Positions 11,887 to 21,243 of a stretch of 64,000 nt of DNA are shown here, in pieces. Each line of letters opens with the position of its first letter. The first letter of the stretch is position 1. The position numbers and the translations under genes are program-made. The notes beneath the pieces are model-generated. The model made no database searches. It was not told the DNA's origin and saw only the letters and a program-made list of their open reading frames with translations. Origin of the DNA: Volutella citrinella (lineage: Eukaryota > Ascomycota > Sordariomycetes > Hypocreales > Nectriaceae); the NCBI GenBank assembly GCA_034401135.1, contig JAWZSP010000005.1:2356001-2420000 (forward strand), read 5' to 3'.

Positions 11887-13101
11887 TCATGCCATTTTCC
11901 TACCCACGTTGCCAACGCCAGAGCCCTTGACAGTAACAATGATATCGCCCGTCTCGTCTTCCAGATCTCTCAACCCCCAGCTGCTTGCACCAAACGTCTT
12001 TAGATCCCTTGCCAATCCCACCAGCTCCTCCGTCCCGATGACCTCTCGGCTGATGCGGAGCCGGCCCACATCCTCTGAGCCCATGGCCATGAGAGTGAGA
12101 ACCGTGGGCGCTGAGACCGTAGTGACGCATCCGCCCGCCGCGATCGTTTCCAGCAGTTGGTATGCGCACCGCTGGCCAATGTCTTCGGGCACAACACCTC
12201 CACCGGGAGGCACGACGACATCCGCGCAGTAAAACACGCCCATGGCGCTCGACTCGGCCACCAGGCTCAGACCGAAACCAATTCCTAGGCGTCTTTTGCT
12301 CCCGGCCTTGTCGCCGGTGGGGACCAGCGGCGCTTGGTCGTATTGGGCGGCCACGTGAATATCGCTGACCAGCGGGTTCAGAACTTCTCGAGCAGAGTGG
12401 ATCATGCGGGCGTTGTTGGACGCTGATACACCAGTGCAATAGGCAACGCCTCGGATCTTCTTGATGCGACCAGGGCTCCGGTTCAGATGTAACGTCTTGG
12501 GCAGCCGGACCTGGCTGGCAAATCGAAGTTCTACGCAGCCGCCGCCTCCTCTTCCTCCGGGTCCGGCACATGACCGCTGCAGCACGCGGAGCTCTATCCT
12601 GGCGGGCTGGATGCCGAAGAGGGCGAAGATGGGGAGGATGGCGGTTCGGAAGGAGTCGACGGAGATGTCGCCGGTTTCTGTAGAGGACGTTATGACGCCG
12701 GGGCCGGAGAAGCGAACGTTCATGTGCGCTTTCGAGAAGGGGGCCAAGAGGCAGAGCGGCAGGAGGAAGTAGGTGATGCCGCGGGTGCAGGTCATGGGGA
12801 TGTTGTGCTCGATGACCTCGCCATCAGAAGCGCCAAACCCGGCGATGGTGCCGGTGATGAGGCCTGGGTGGTAGGTGATTGTCGTACCGGTGTACGAGAT
12901 CTGCATGGAGCTGCCATTGGTGACAGCCTCGAGCAGGCGCAAGAAGGAGATCTCGTGGGGCGCGAGGCCAGGATTCGTTGGTGATGTGCTTCGGATTTTC
13001 GAGATGTGGACCGGCTTTCCGGTAAGCGTCGACAGGGCCAGTCGCTGTGCAAAGGACCGGTGGCCTGTGAACCGGAGGAATTCTGGCGAGGAATTCGACA
13101 T
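11887..13101 (-). CDS. RCL1: RNA 3'-terminal phosphate cyclase-like protein, 18S rRNA biogenesis
   Basis: One exon of 404 residues. It starts MSNSSPEFLRFTGHRSFAQR, the usual Rcl1 start, so ATG 13101 was chosen over the open frame that continues upstream without an ATG. The cyclase fold is seen in GLAPHEISFLRLLEAVTNG, PMTCTRGITYFLLPLCLLAPFSKA, GRIKKIRGVAYCTGVSASNNARMIHSAR, and GFGLSLVAES near the C-terminal third. Rcl1 lacks cyclase activity in known members. It works with Bms1 in the small-subunit processome, supporting cleavage of pre-rRNA at the A2 site in the nucleolus. It ends 134 nt from the stop of the Dsc4-like gene (convergent). Confidence 0.95.
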   Translation of the reverse strand: MSNSSPEFLRFTGHRSFAQRLALSTLTGKPVHISKIRSTSPTNPGLAPHEISFLRLLEAVTNGSSMQISYTGTTITYHPGLITGTIAGFGASDGEVIEHNIPMTCTRGITYFLLPLCLLAPFSKAHMNVRFSGPGVITSSTETGDISVDSFRTAILPIFALFGIQPARIELRVLQRSCAGPGGRGGGGCVELRFASQVRLPKTLHLNRSPGRIKKIRGVAYCTGVSASNNARMIHSAREVLNPLVSDIHVAAQYDQAPLVPTGDKAGSKRRLGIGFGLSLVAESSAMGVFYCADVVVPPGGGVVPEDIGQRCAYQLLETIAAGGCVTTVSAPTVLTLMAMGSEDVGRLRISREVIGTEELVGLARDLKTFGASSWGLRDLEDETGDIIVTVKGSGVGNVGRKMA

Positions 13102-13363
13102 GATGGCTATAGGGAGGGGGGGTATCTTGCAGAAGTCGCAGCTTCCCAATGCCCGCCTCGAACAAAAATTATCTTTCTGCCAGGTGAAAAGTTACCCGCC
13201 CCACCAAATGTGGCAGGCGGTGGGCGCACACTCCACCAACATTTGGCAGATTCTGGGCCTTATCGATAACCCCGTCCTCAGTGGCTGTCGCGCGTTACCT
13301 TCTTGAAAAGTTGCCAACCGAAGCAGTCCTGATTGTGCAGACCAACACCACCACGACCCGACC
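13102..13363. promoter_or_regulatory. Short bidirectional promoter, RCL1 and PPR gene
   Basis: Only 262 nt separate the divergent starts at 13101 (minus) and 13364 (plus), so both promoters share this stretch. This would allow co-regulation of a nucleolar factor and a mitochondrial expression factor. No motif could be assigned with confidence. Confidence 0.6.
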
Positions 13364-15820
13364 ATGCCGGCAAGGCCACAGCTGTGGTGTCGCAACGATA
13401 TAGTCTGTCGCTCATGTCGGCTAGCGATCCGACAGCGACCGGCACCCCAGACCTTGGCCGCAGCGTTCAGCTCACAGGCCACCAAATCGAAGTCCCGAGA
13501 AGCAACAGACGATGCAATTACGCGAAAGCCCAGCAAACCAGAGCTGAGGAAGTATCTGGATCGCATCCGAGCGCTTCGAAACCCTAAAAAGGATGATTCG
13601 GCAGCCTTCTCGGTGAAATTTTTCGAACAGAACAACGAGGACAGGACCGAGCTCGTCAACCAGGAAGCCTTTTCGCAATCGGTGGACGAGTTTGATGCCT
13701 CCGAGCTCAAGAATGTCTTAATTGACATCAAAAACGATATCGGTGGGAAGGAAGAGAGGCAGGCGTTTGATGAGGTTGTGGGCGAGTTAGGCGCAGACTT
13801 GGGTCAGATGAATTCAACCGAGGACCTCGAAAACTTGATTGCCAGGATCGAAAAGTACAACGAGAGCATCGATGCGGAAATCGACCGAGCCGGTGCCGAC
13901 CTGCCAAGGGAAGTCCTGGACGAGATCGATCGCCAAGTCCCCGAGCTCGGCTCCGGTAGCTCCCTGCCCGAAATCCCAGAGAAGCCATGGACTATCAACC
14001 AACGAAAGAAGATATCTAGGCTGAACGCAGTCCTTTCCCGCGTCTCCCGAGACCTACGCCGCGAAGTCAAACTCACTAGAAAGAGCGTACAAGGCGTGTA
14101 CAAGGCATATCACGCCGCGCGACTGTCGCTCGCCCATGGGTGGAGCAACGTTCCCCAGAGCGTCTGGGACGTGTTGTGGAAGATATTCTCCGCCGACGAA
14201 GCTGTCAACCCGCAGCGCCTTTCTCACCTGTCCCTCCTAGCCCGAGACATGAGCGCAGCCAAGGTTGTGCTCAACCCCTCACAGCAGCTTCTCACCATCG
14301 AGGCTGTTTTCGTTGACGGGTGGGAAGCCAAGGCCATCGAGAGCTGGAGACGATGCATGAGCACTTTGGGCGATGAGAATGCCGAGACATTCCAGCCGTT
14401 CTGGGAGCTTGGTGTTAGGATGTACTGTCGTGTCGGAGACCTCGAGCAGGCGCAACGGGCGACGAACAAGCTTCTAGAGAAGCAGATGGACCCGCGCATC
14501 TTGATGCCCATTATCCGAACGTGCTCCGAAAGCGGTACTGAAGAAGGTCAAGAGCGGGCATGGCTGGCTTACCGCCAGATGCGGCAGCTTCTGGGACCTG
14601 ACATGAAGCTCACGGATTACGACCAGGTCATTTCGTATTTCTTGACAACAAACAAGACCGAGAACGCCCTCTACGCATTCGTCGACATGATGAGCGATGG
14701 CAAGATCGATCTAAAGAAGCAAAAGTACATGCCCTCGGTGGTTGCGAACAAGTTCTTCTTCGGAAAGTGGCTCAAGCGACTGATTGGAGCCGGTGACCTG
14801 AACGGGGCGGCCAGCGTCGTCAACTTCATGCGTACAAGACATTTGGAAGCGGCGCCTATCCAACTCAATGGTCTCATTGGCGCTTGGCAACGCGCTGGCG
14901 GCGTCGGTGATCTGGAGCAGGCCGATGAGATGGCGTGGGGCATGATTGAATCAAGGATCAAGTTTGTCGAGGCACGGAGGAGCAAGGCTGGAGAAGAGAA
15001 GCCTACTCCATTGGATGCTGGCCTTGCGCCCCTTCCCAGGGCCACCCTCGAGACATTCTCCCTCCTCGCAGAGAACTACCGCATCCGCGGCCTGCACAGC
15101 CGTCTCGAAGCCTTGTGGCAGGCGTCCCGCGATGCCGAGATTAGCCCCGACGCTTTCATGATAAACCAGCTCCTCGAGTCGTACCTCCAGGCCGGCCAGT
15201 CCAAGGAGGCTCTCCAACTATACCAATCCCTCGTAGTGGAGCGCGGCGTGGCGCCGGATCCCTACACCTTCAGCGCGCTCTGGAAGACACTGGGCATCAA
15301 CCGCCTGCACTCGGTGGCTGACGACGCCCTCGGCGCCGAGGCCGAAGCCGCGCGCGACATGTTCGCTGAGACGGTCAAGTTCAGTCACGTCTTCGAGGCC
15401 GACGGCGGCATGGACGGCCAGCTCGCGCGCAAGATCCTCCACACGTTCCGCCGCATCCGCGACCCGGCCGGCCTAGTGGTCGCGCTGACGGCCCTGCGCG
15501 ACGTCTTCCGCTTCCTCCCGCCGGAGACGCTGGTCCTGGAGATGGTGATGAACACGACCAAGCTCGACTGGAACACCACAGCCCATCGCCACCGCCTCGT
15601 GACGGCGAAACGGACCCTCGACCGCCGGCTTCTGGCGTGGGCGGGCGACGACCCCACGAGGCTCGAGGGGAGCAGGCGCGGCGAGGCGCTGTTTGGGTAC
15701 CTCCAGGACCAGTACTGGCCAGCTGAGGGGGATGCGGAAGCGAAGCGCCGGGCGTTCGTCGAGGCAGCAACGCAGATGGGCGTGTATGATATGTTGAAGG
15801 AGGCGGCAAAGAGCCGATGA
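13364..15820 (+). CDS. Mitochondrial pentatricopeptide-repeat-type protein
   Basis: One exon of 818 residues. The N-terminus is rich in Arg/Gln/Ala with few acids for the first 60 residues (WCRNDIVCRSCRLAIRQR), consistent with a mitochondrial presequence. From roughly residue 280 onward the protein consists of helical hairpins of the PPR/TPR kind. Examples are FWELGVRMYCRVGDLEQAQRA, YDQVISYFLTTNKTENALYA, MINQLLESYLQAGQSKEALQLY and ERGVAPDPYTFSALWKTLGI. Such fungal proteins usually stabilise or activate translation of one mitochondrial mRNA. Members of this kind are often annotated as Cya5-like, but I cannot confirm which mRNA this one serves. Confidence 0.8.
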   Translation: MPARPQLWCRNDIVCRSCRLAIRQRPAPQTLAAAFSSQATKSKSREATDDAITRKPSKPELRKYLDRIRALRNPKKDDSAAFSVKFFEQNNEDRTELVNQEAFSQSVDEFDASELKNVLIDIKNDIGGKEERQAFDEVVGELGADLGQMNSTEDLENLIARIEKYNESIDAEIDRAGADLPREVLDEIDRQVPELGSGSSLPEIPEKPWTINQRKKISRLNAVLSRVSRDLRREVKLTRKSVQGVYKAYHAARLSLAHGWSNVPQSVWDVLWKIFSADEAVNPQRLSHLSLLARDMSAAKVVLNPSQQLLTIEAVFVDGWEAKAIESWRRCMSTLGDENAETFQPFWELGVRMYCRVGDLEQAQRATNKLLEKQMDPRILMPIIRTCSESGTEEGQERAWLAYRQMRQLLGPDMKLTDYDQVISYFLTTNKTENALYAFVDMMSDGKIDLKKQKYMPSVVANKFFFGKWLKRLIGAGDLNGAASVVNFMRTRHLEAAPIQLNGLIGAWQRAGGVGDLEQADEMAWGMIESRIKFVEARRSKAGEEKPTPLDAGLAPLPRATLETFSLLAENYRIRGLHSRLEALWQASRDAEISPDAFMINQLLESYLQAGQSKEALQLYQSLVVERGVAPDPYTFSALWKTLGINRLHSVADDALGAEAEAARDMFAETVKFSHVFEADGGMDGQLARKILHTFRRIRDPAGLVVALTALRDVFRFLPPETLVLEMVMNTTKLDWNTTAHRHRLVTAKRTLDRRLLAWAGDDPTRLEGSRRGEALFGYLQDQYWPAEGDAEAKRRAFVEAATQMGVYDMLKEAAKSR

Positions 15821-16271
15821 AAAGAATACGGAGAGCGAAATGTGTACATTATAATCCCCATTATTGTATTAGCAGAGCGACGGGCATATATATGCTCTCC
15901 CCCAATGTACAGTAGCCAGGTCGGATAGACGCCATCATATGGCATGCAAATCAGGATATATCTGCTCAGCGCAGTTGCATAGAATCACATCACAGCACGC
16001 AAATGGCAGAAGCTGCACCTTGGCGCACCACATTCCGCGTAGTCCGCGACGTCGACGCATGATCCGGCTCTCCTAAAGCTACAAGGTTCTCAATTCCCCT
16101 CCTAGATGAGCTCGAAACCTGCATCCCTGCCTCTGCCCTTTTTAAACCGCCGTCGTTGCTCCCTTTTTTACACCCTCCCGGAACTCCAAGCGCTATGCAG
16201 AAAATAAAATGACCCCAAAATCCTCAACGTAGCCTGCGACCTCCATTCTCGCCATCCTCAGTACAAGACTC
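15821..16271. other. Intergenic between convergent PPR and TAF3 genes
   Basis: Holds the 3' flanks of both genes. An AT-rich patch at 15840-15900 may serve polyadenylation. No gene or repeat was seen. Confidence 0.45.
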
Positions 16272-17077
16272 CTACGTCAAGTCCATCTCGTGGTCGAGCC
16301 GGTCACCCACGGAGCTGAGCCCAGAGTCATCCTCGTCATCCAAGCCGCCGTTGGGCCGTCCGTTCTGCTGCGGGGCGCGCTGCGCGTGCGGATTTAGTTG
16401 GGGCTGCTGCCCGGTGAGACCATCCTGGTCATCGTCGGGGGACAGGCTGCGCTTGGAGATCCATTCGGCGATGGAGCTGTCCGGGCCGCCCTCGACCTGG
16501 ACCTCCCCCGAGTTGTCGTTGCCGCGGCCGAGGATCGTACCGTGGTACTTTGCGTCGTCGCCAGTCTTACTGTGCTTCTTCTTAAGGGCTGGGCGGCGCG
16601 GCGGTTAGCAAAATTGTCTGCCAATCGCAATCGGAAATAACTGCAGCAGGAGGGCGTGAGATGGGGCATCAGTCACTCACCATTCAGATAATCCGTGGCA
16701 TCCATCTCGCCATCTCCACTCCCAAACTCCATCATCTCCTTCATTCTCTGGCCCGCGAACCACTTGATAAATTCCTCCACGCCCCGAAGGTCCTCCTCGC
16801 CTTGAGAAAGCTCATACGTGAGGATGCGCTGCGGCAAGAGGGCCCCGGCGTCCTGCAGCGCCATGCGCACATCGACAACGGTGAAATCAGCGCTATCGCC
16901 CTGGTTGTGCCTGGCATGCGCAGCGGTGCCCTCGCAAAGAACGGCCAGGTACCGCGCTGCCAGGTCCGTCAGCGAATCCAGCACAGCGGGCCGCGTCGAG
17001 TGATAGCCAGTAGACCGGAGGATCTGCAGAATCGACGGCCGGAGAAGCGCATGGAAGAGGGAGGGCGGCGTCGACAT
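16272..17077 (-). CDS. TAF3: TFIID subunit TAF3-like histone-fold protein
   Basis: Exons 17077-16681 and 16588-16272 give 237 residues. The intron has GTGAGT and CCAG ends and a GCTAAC branch site. Residues 1-85 form a histone fold of the bromodomain-associated (BTP) type: LFHALLRPSILQILRSTGYH, then VLDSLTDLAARYLAVLCE and DFTVVDVRMALQDAGAL. A conserved fungal extension follows (GVEEFIKWFAGQRMKEMMEF). The second exon is low complexity: Lys-rich start, SIAEWISKRSLSPDDD, Gln/Pro-rich middle, acidic end. Yeast TAF3 pairs with TAF10 in TFIID, and fungal members lack the animal PHD finger, as here. TAF8 shares this fold and is the main alternative. Confidence 0.75.
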
Positions 17078-17633
17078 GGTGGCTCTGTGCGGGCTCGTGC
17101 TCGTGCTCGTGTCTGGCGAAGGCGGCGCGCAGTCGGTAGGGACTGAGGAGAGCGGGTGGTTGTGGGCGAGGCTGCTGCTGGGTGCGCGTGTTGGGTGGCA
17201 GCTCTACTCGTAGCGACGACGTTGTCGCGCGAACCGGGACGTCATGGGTTGGGAGACCCTGAGCTGCAGAAACCCTAGTGGGTGGTGGAGCTTGGCTGGA
17301 GACGTGTTATCGGTGCAGCGCGCGCCGGGACTGTCGCCTTGCTTTTAGGATGGTTGTGAAGTTGATGAAAAGTGTCGAAGCGACAGGCTCAGCCTTGTGT
17401 GAGGGAGTACAGTGGGTCTCTGCCAGCGCGCACTGGGCGACCCCCTGTAGCGCCAACCCAAGCACAGTGATACGAATAGCCACCACATAGGCACAGGCGC
17501 AGGCACATTCTGTCGAACCAAGCATATCCAAGGTTGCTTATTACCACGCAACTGCCCAAGGCGCTTGAAAATTACATCAACCAACTATCACTGGAGCCTT
17601 GTGAAAAAGCCGACCCTTAGTTCATATCCAAAT
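17078..17633. promoter_or_regulatory. TAF3 promoter and DPP5-like 3' flank
   Basis: Tandem minus-strand genes lie on both sides. The left part holds the TAF3 promoter. No coding feature is supported; ORFs of 60-80 codons here lack starts or features. Confidence 0.45.
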
Positions 17634-20161
17634 CTACTGCGCCGCCTGAACCAAAGGCACTGCTGGCCTGCGCTCTTCAAGAGCCCGCCCACGGTCTGGT
17701 TCCGATGTGCCTTCGTCCGCAACGCCGCTATACTTGTTGATCCAGTTCAAAACCTCGCGGTGCCAGACCAGGGAATTCTCGGGTTTCAGCACCCACTAAT
17801 TGAACCGTCAGCCTCGTTGCAACCAACTCCCTTCTTCTCCAAAGGATGATATAAAGGGGTGAAGGGGGGTTACTCACATGGTTCTCGTCCGGGAACACCA
17901 CCAGTTTGCTAGGAACTTGCCGGGCCTGCAGGACGTTGAACATCGAGAGGCCTTCCGAGATGGGCAGGCGATAGTCCAGCTCGTTGTGAATCACCTACCA
18001 GACTGTCAGTGCGATTCAGCAACAGAGTATCAAGGGCTTGGCTCTTACCAGCTGTGGAGTGGCCCATTCCGAAGTAAACCTCGACGGATCCCATTTCTCA
18101 TACCCAGCACGATTTTCCCAGAGCGTGCCGCCGAAGTCATGCTCTGGGAAGAATAGCTCCTCTGTCGCCCATTGGTTTTGCGTAGAAAACACTCCGTCGT
18201 GACATACCAACGCCTTGAACTTGCGTCCCAAGTCGTGACCTTGCACCCAATCTGGCCATATGTCAGCTTCATCCCTTACGCCCATATACCTGGTAGTACT
18301 CACTTATCATGTAGCCGCCATAAGAAGCGCCCAGCGCGACTGCCCGGTCCGTGTCTACATATGGCATATCATTCTCAATGTATTCAAAACACTTGACCAA
18401 GTCTTCGTATGGGCCGCCTCCCCAATTTCCCGCGATAGCATCGATGAAATCCTGGCCATATCCAGTGCTGCCAGTCGGGTTGGGGCATACCACAACGTAG
18501 CCTTGCTCCGCAAAGATGGCCGGGTTCCAGCGAGTGCTCCAGTCATCAGCCCAGGCCGACTGCGGGCCTCCATGGATCAGAAAAGCGAGCGGGTACTTCT
18601 TCTTTGGATCAAAGGTAGATGGTGTCATGACCAGGGCATGGTTATCACGCCCTTGGGATCCTGGGTACCAAATCTCCGAGCATTGGGACGGAGACAGGCC
18701 AAGGGATTTTCCATTCTTGGAGCTCGAGGACACTTCCTGGACGGATTTCGTAGAGGGGTCGAGAATGGAATAGCGAGAGCTTTCCACGCGAGACTTGGAG
18801 CTTACGAGGAGATTATCGCTGCTGCCCAGCAGGCGAGCCTCCGTGACGCAACCATCCTCGTGGATGGGCTCTGGCCGTTTGGTCTCGGCCTCAACTGGCG
18901 AAGAGGGAACTTTCCACAGCACCATTCTTCCACACTTTTCGGCTCCCACGTACAGGAACTTGTCATCTTTGCCCCAGACGGCCCAGTCGGGTCTCAAATC
19001 CCAGCTGCCTTTACCATCTTTCGTTTGATAAAACTCCTGCACATTGCTCAAGTCGGTCACATCTGGGATAAGGAGGAGTCTAGTCTTGTCAGACTCGTAC
19101 TGCTGCGACTTCATTCTGGCAAAGACAATCTGACGTCCGTCGCTCGAGAAGGCCGGCGACACGCTGTATCCTCTCAGAACGCCAGTTTTCACAATCTGCA
19201 AAGACCGTGGCCTCTCAGTCCACGACTCAATCGGGGCAAAGTAGAGGTCTGTCTTTGTGTTCCGGGCCGGGTTAACATCCGGGTCCTTGGATACGAAGGC
19301 AATGCCCGTCTGGGAAATGTCAAAGTCGCCAGTGCCCCCGAAAGGAGCGACGGGGCAGCTGAGCTGTGTTCCGAGGAGCAAGTTCGTGAGCCCAGGGTTT
19401 TCCAGTGTCCACTTGTCGTCCCGCCGCACAATCAGGCCGTACCATAAGGAGCTCTGGTTAGCCGTCGTCCAACTATCCCAGTGACGAACGAAGAGACCGT
19501 TGTAGATCATGGCGGACGAGTGTGGCTTGGTCTCCGCAGCAGGCCAGTGCATGTCGCCATTTGGCGTTGTCGAAGCAGAGCAGCAAAATGCCACCTCATC
19601 GGCCGAAAGAACCTTTGTCTTGGGGTTTGTGATGCTACCAGCAAAGTAATGGATCATATGGGGGCTGGTGGATGGTCAGATGAGGGTCGCGTTATCCAGT
19701 CCGGCTTGAAATGCCATGCTACTGGCACGTTTCAATAGCCAGGACGAGGTCAACAATCGTACGCACCTAGAGGAGGGATCAAGAGCATCTTTGGAGATGA
19801 GCATGGAGCAGCCATTGTCTCCCGTCTTGATGTAGACAACCTCAGACGGGCTGATCCAAATAGGGTCACTGGCAGTTGGATCCTCAGATACGAGGTGAGA
19901 AGTCCCGTCTTGGATTTTGAGGACTCGAATCTGGGTAGACTTCGCATGTGTCTCAAAGGAATACGACGAGACCTATGCCGTGAGTAGCGTCCAGCAATCA
20001 GCAAAGTCCATTCAATTACTTCAAGGCATGTAGAGGGCGAATCGCGGGAGACAAACAGTGTAGAGAACCAATTCGCCGGTAGAGTTGGGGATCCCGGCCG
20101 AGCGGCGAGGGGCCGAGAGCAACACTTCGGGGGTGAAGCGGGTGGCCTGGATCGTCATCAT
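17634..20161 (-). CDS. S9 prolyl-oligopeptidase family peptidase, DPP5-type, no signal peptide
   Basis: Six exons: 20161-20057, 19972-19767, 19664-18304, 18251-18049, 17994-17878 and 17795-17634, giving 717 residues. The N-terminus [19 protein letters not shown] leads straight into the family opening ([19 protein letters not shown], then [10 protein letters not shown]). The beta-propeller half runs to about residue 440. The alpha/beta hydrolase half carries [10 protein letters not shown], the nucleophile in GASYGGYM (Ser551), Asp632 in HNELDYRLP and His664 in DENHWV. The secreted fungal DPP V enzymes have the same body but begin with a signal peptide, which is absent here, so this looks like an intracellular paralogue. 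Expected activity is release of dipeptides such as X-Ala; the exact specificity is not readable. Confidence 0.9.
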
Positions 20162-21243
20162 GGGGCTCAAAGGTGTCAGTGTCAACGATCTGGCTGGGCT
20201 AGAGTTGAATCAGCGGCAAGGCCTAATCGTCAGCACAACTGAGTGTGCGAGGGCAACTTGGAAAAGATGGATCAAAAGTGAGGTAGGAATGAAGAAGTGC
20301 AGCAGGCAAGAGGGGAAATAAGGAAGGTAGGTAGTCATGGTGGAGGAACGAGGCGGAGGTGCAAGAAAGAGGAGAAGCAACACTAACACCAGGCCCGGTA
20401 CTTGCTGTCTACCAAGGTTGCCAAGGCTTCTGACGTGCTGAGGACCAGTCGCCCATGTACCCGAACAGTACTAAAGGTTGCACTGACTGATGGACGGGCA
20501 CAACCTAAAAGCTGAGGCCTGCTTCGAGCCTACCTTACGTCTCCTCATGGCGACCTGCCCATGTAACAAATAGGCGCCCGTCCCCGCCATGGCTTAGTGG
20601 AGGTGAGCAGGGCACCCACAGTGGGCTCCACCGCCTGAGCCGCACATCAACCCACTATAACCCCGCCCATCGGCCGCTAGGGAGCTGCTCATGTGCCCGC
20701 CTGCCTGATGCCCGCGCTCATCGTCACTGTGTCATGGCCACGCCCATGTCTCCCGTGTCCCCTCAGCTCTCCAGGCCTGCTTGGCTGAGCTTCCGGGACT
20801 TTTGGCTCACGCGGGGGCATGGATTAGACTCGCTCGTCTCAATTGCCCCGTCTAGAGCCTCGGTTCAAGCCAAGAATGCATTTTGCGGGCCGCAAAGGTC
20901 CCCAATGTCAGGTGCCTTTTCCCTTGCGTCCCCTCTCCGCCAACGTTCCCCTCTGCCGACTCCACCTCTGTCCGGGCCGGCCTGCCTTTTGCGGCCGCCA
21001 ACCCCGCAGGGTTTATGGATATTCAATTACACACAGCCAGGCCTCAACTACTCCTAACAGGATACTAGCAGATACCTTGGCCAGTCGCCGTGATAACAAC
21101 ATTTTCCAATTGCACTTTACCACCGTGGACCTGTCTCAGTATCAATGAGTCCACGTCGCATGCTGATACTTTCCAGACCCTATCGAACTATCGAAATCTG
21201 CACACTCTCCCAAAGTCCTCCAAAAGCGTCTTCTGTCCGTTAT
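20162..21243. promoter_or_regulatory. DPP5-like promoter and HET gene 3' flank
   Basis: About 1.1 kb between two minus-strand genes. The right part contains ORFs of up to 107 codons (20734-21057 plus) with no domain. GC-rich direct-repeat-like words (gcccgcc, gcccatg) recur near 20560-20760 without clear unit structure. No RNA gene was seen. Confidence 0.4.

Noticed and set aside
18260..19447. 395-codon ORF on the plus strand
   Set aside because: It lies antisense inside the DPP5-type peptidase gene, and its sequence has no domain. It is a shadow of the real reading frame.
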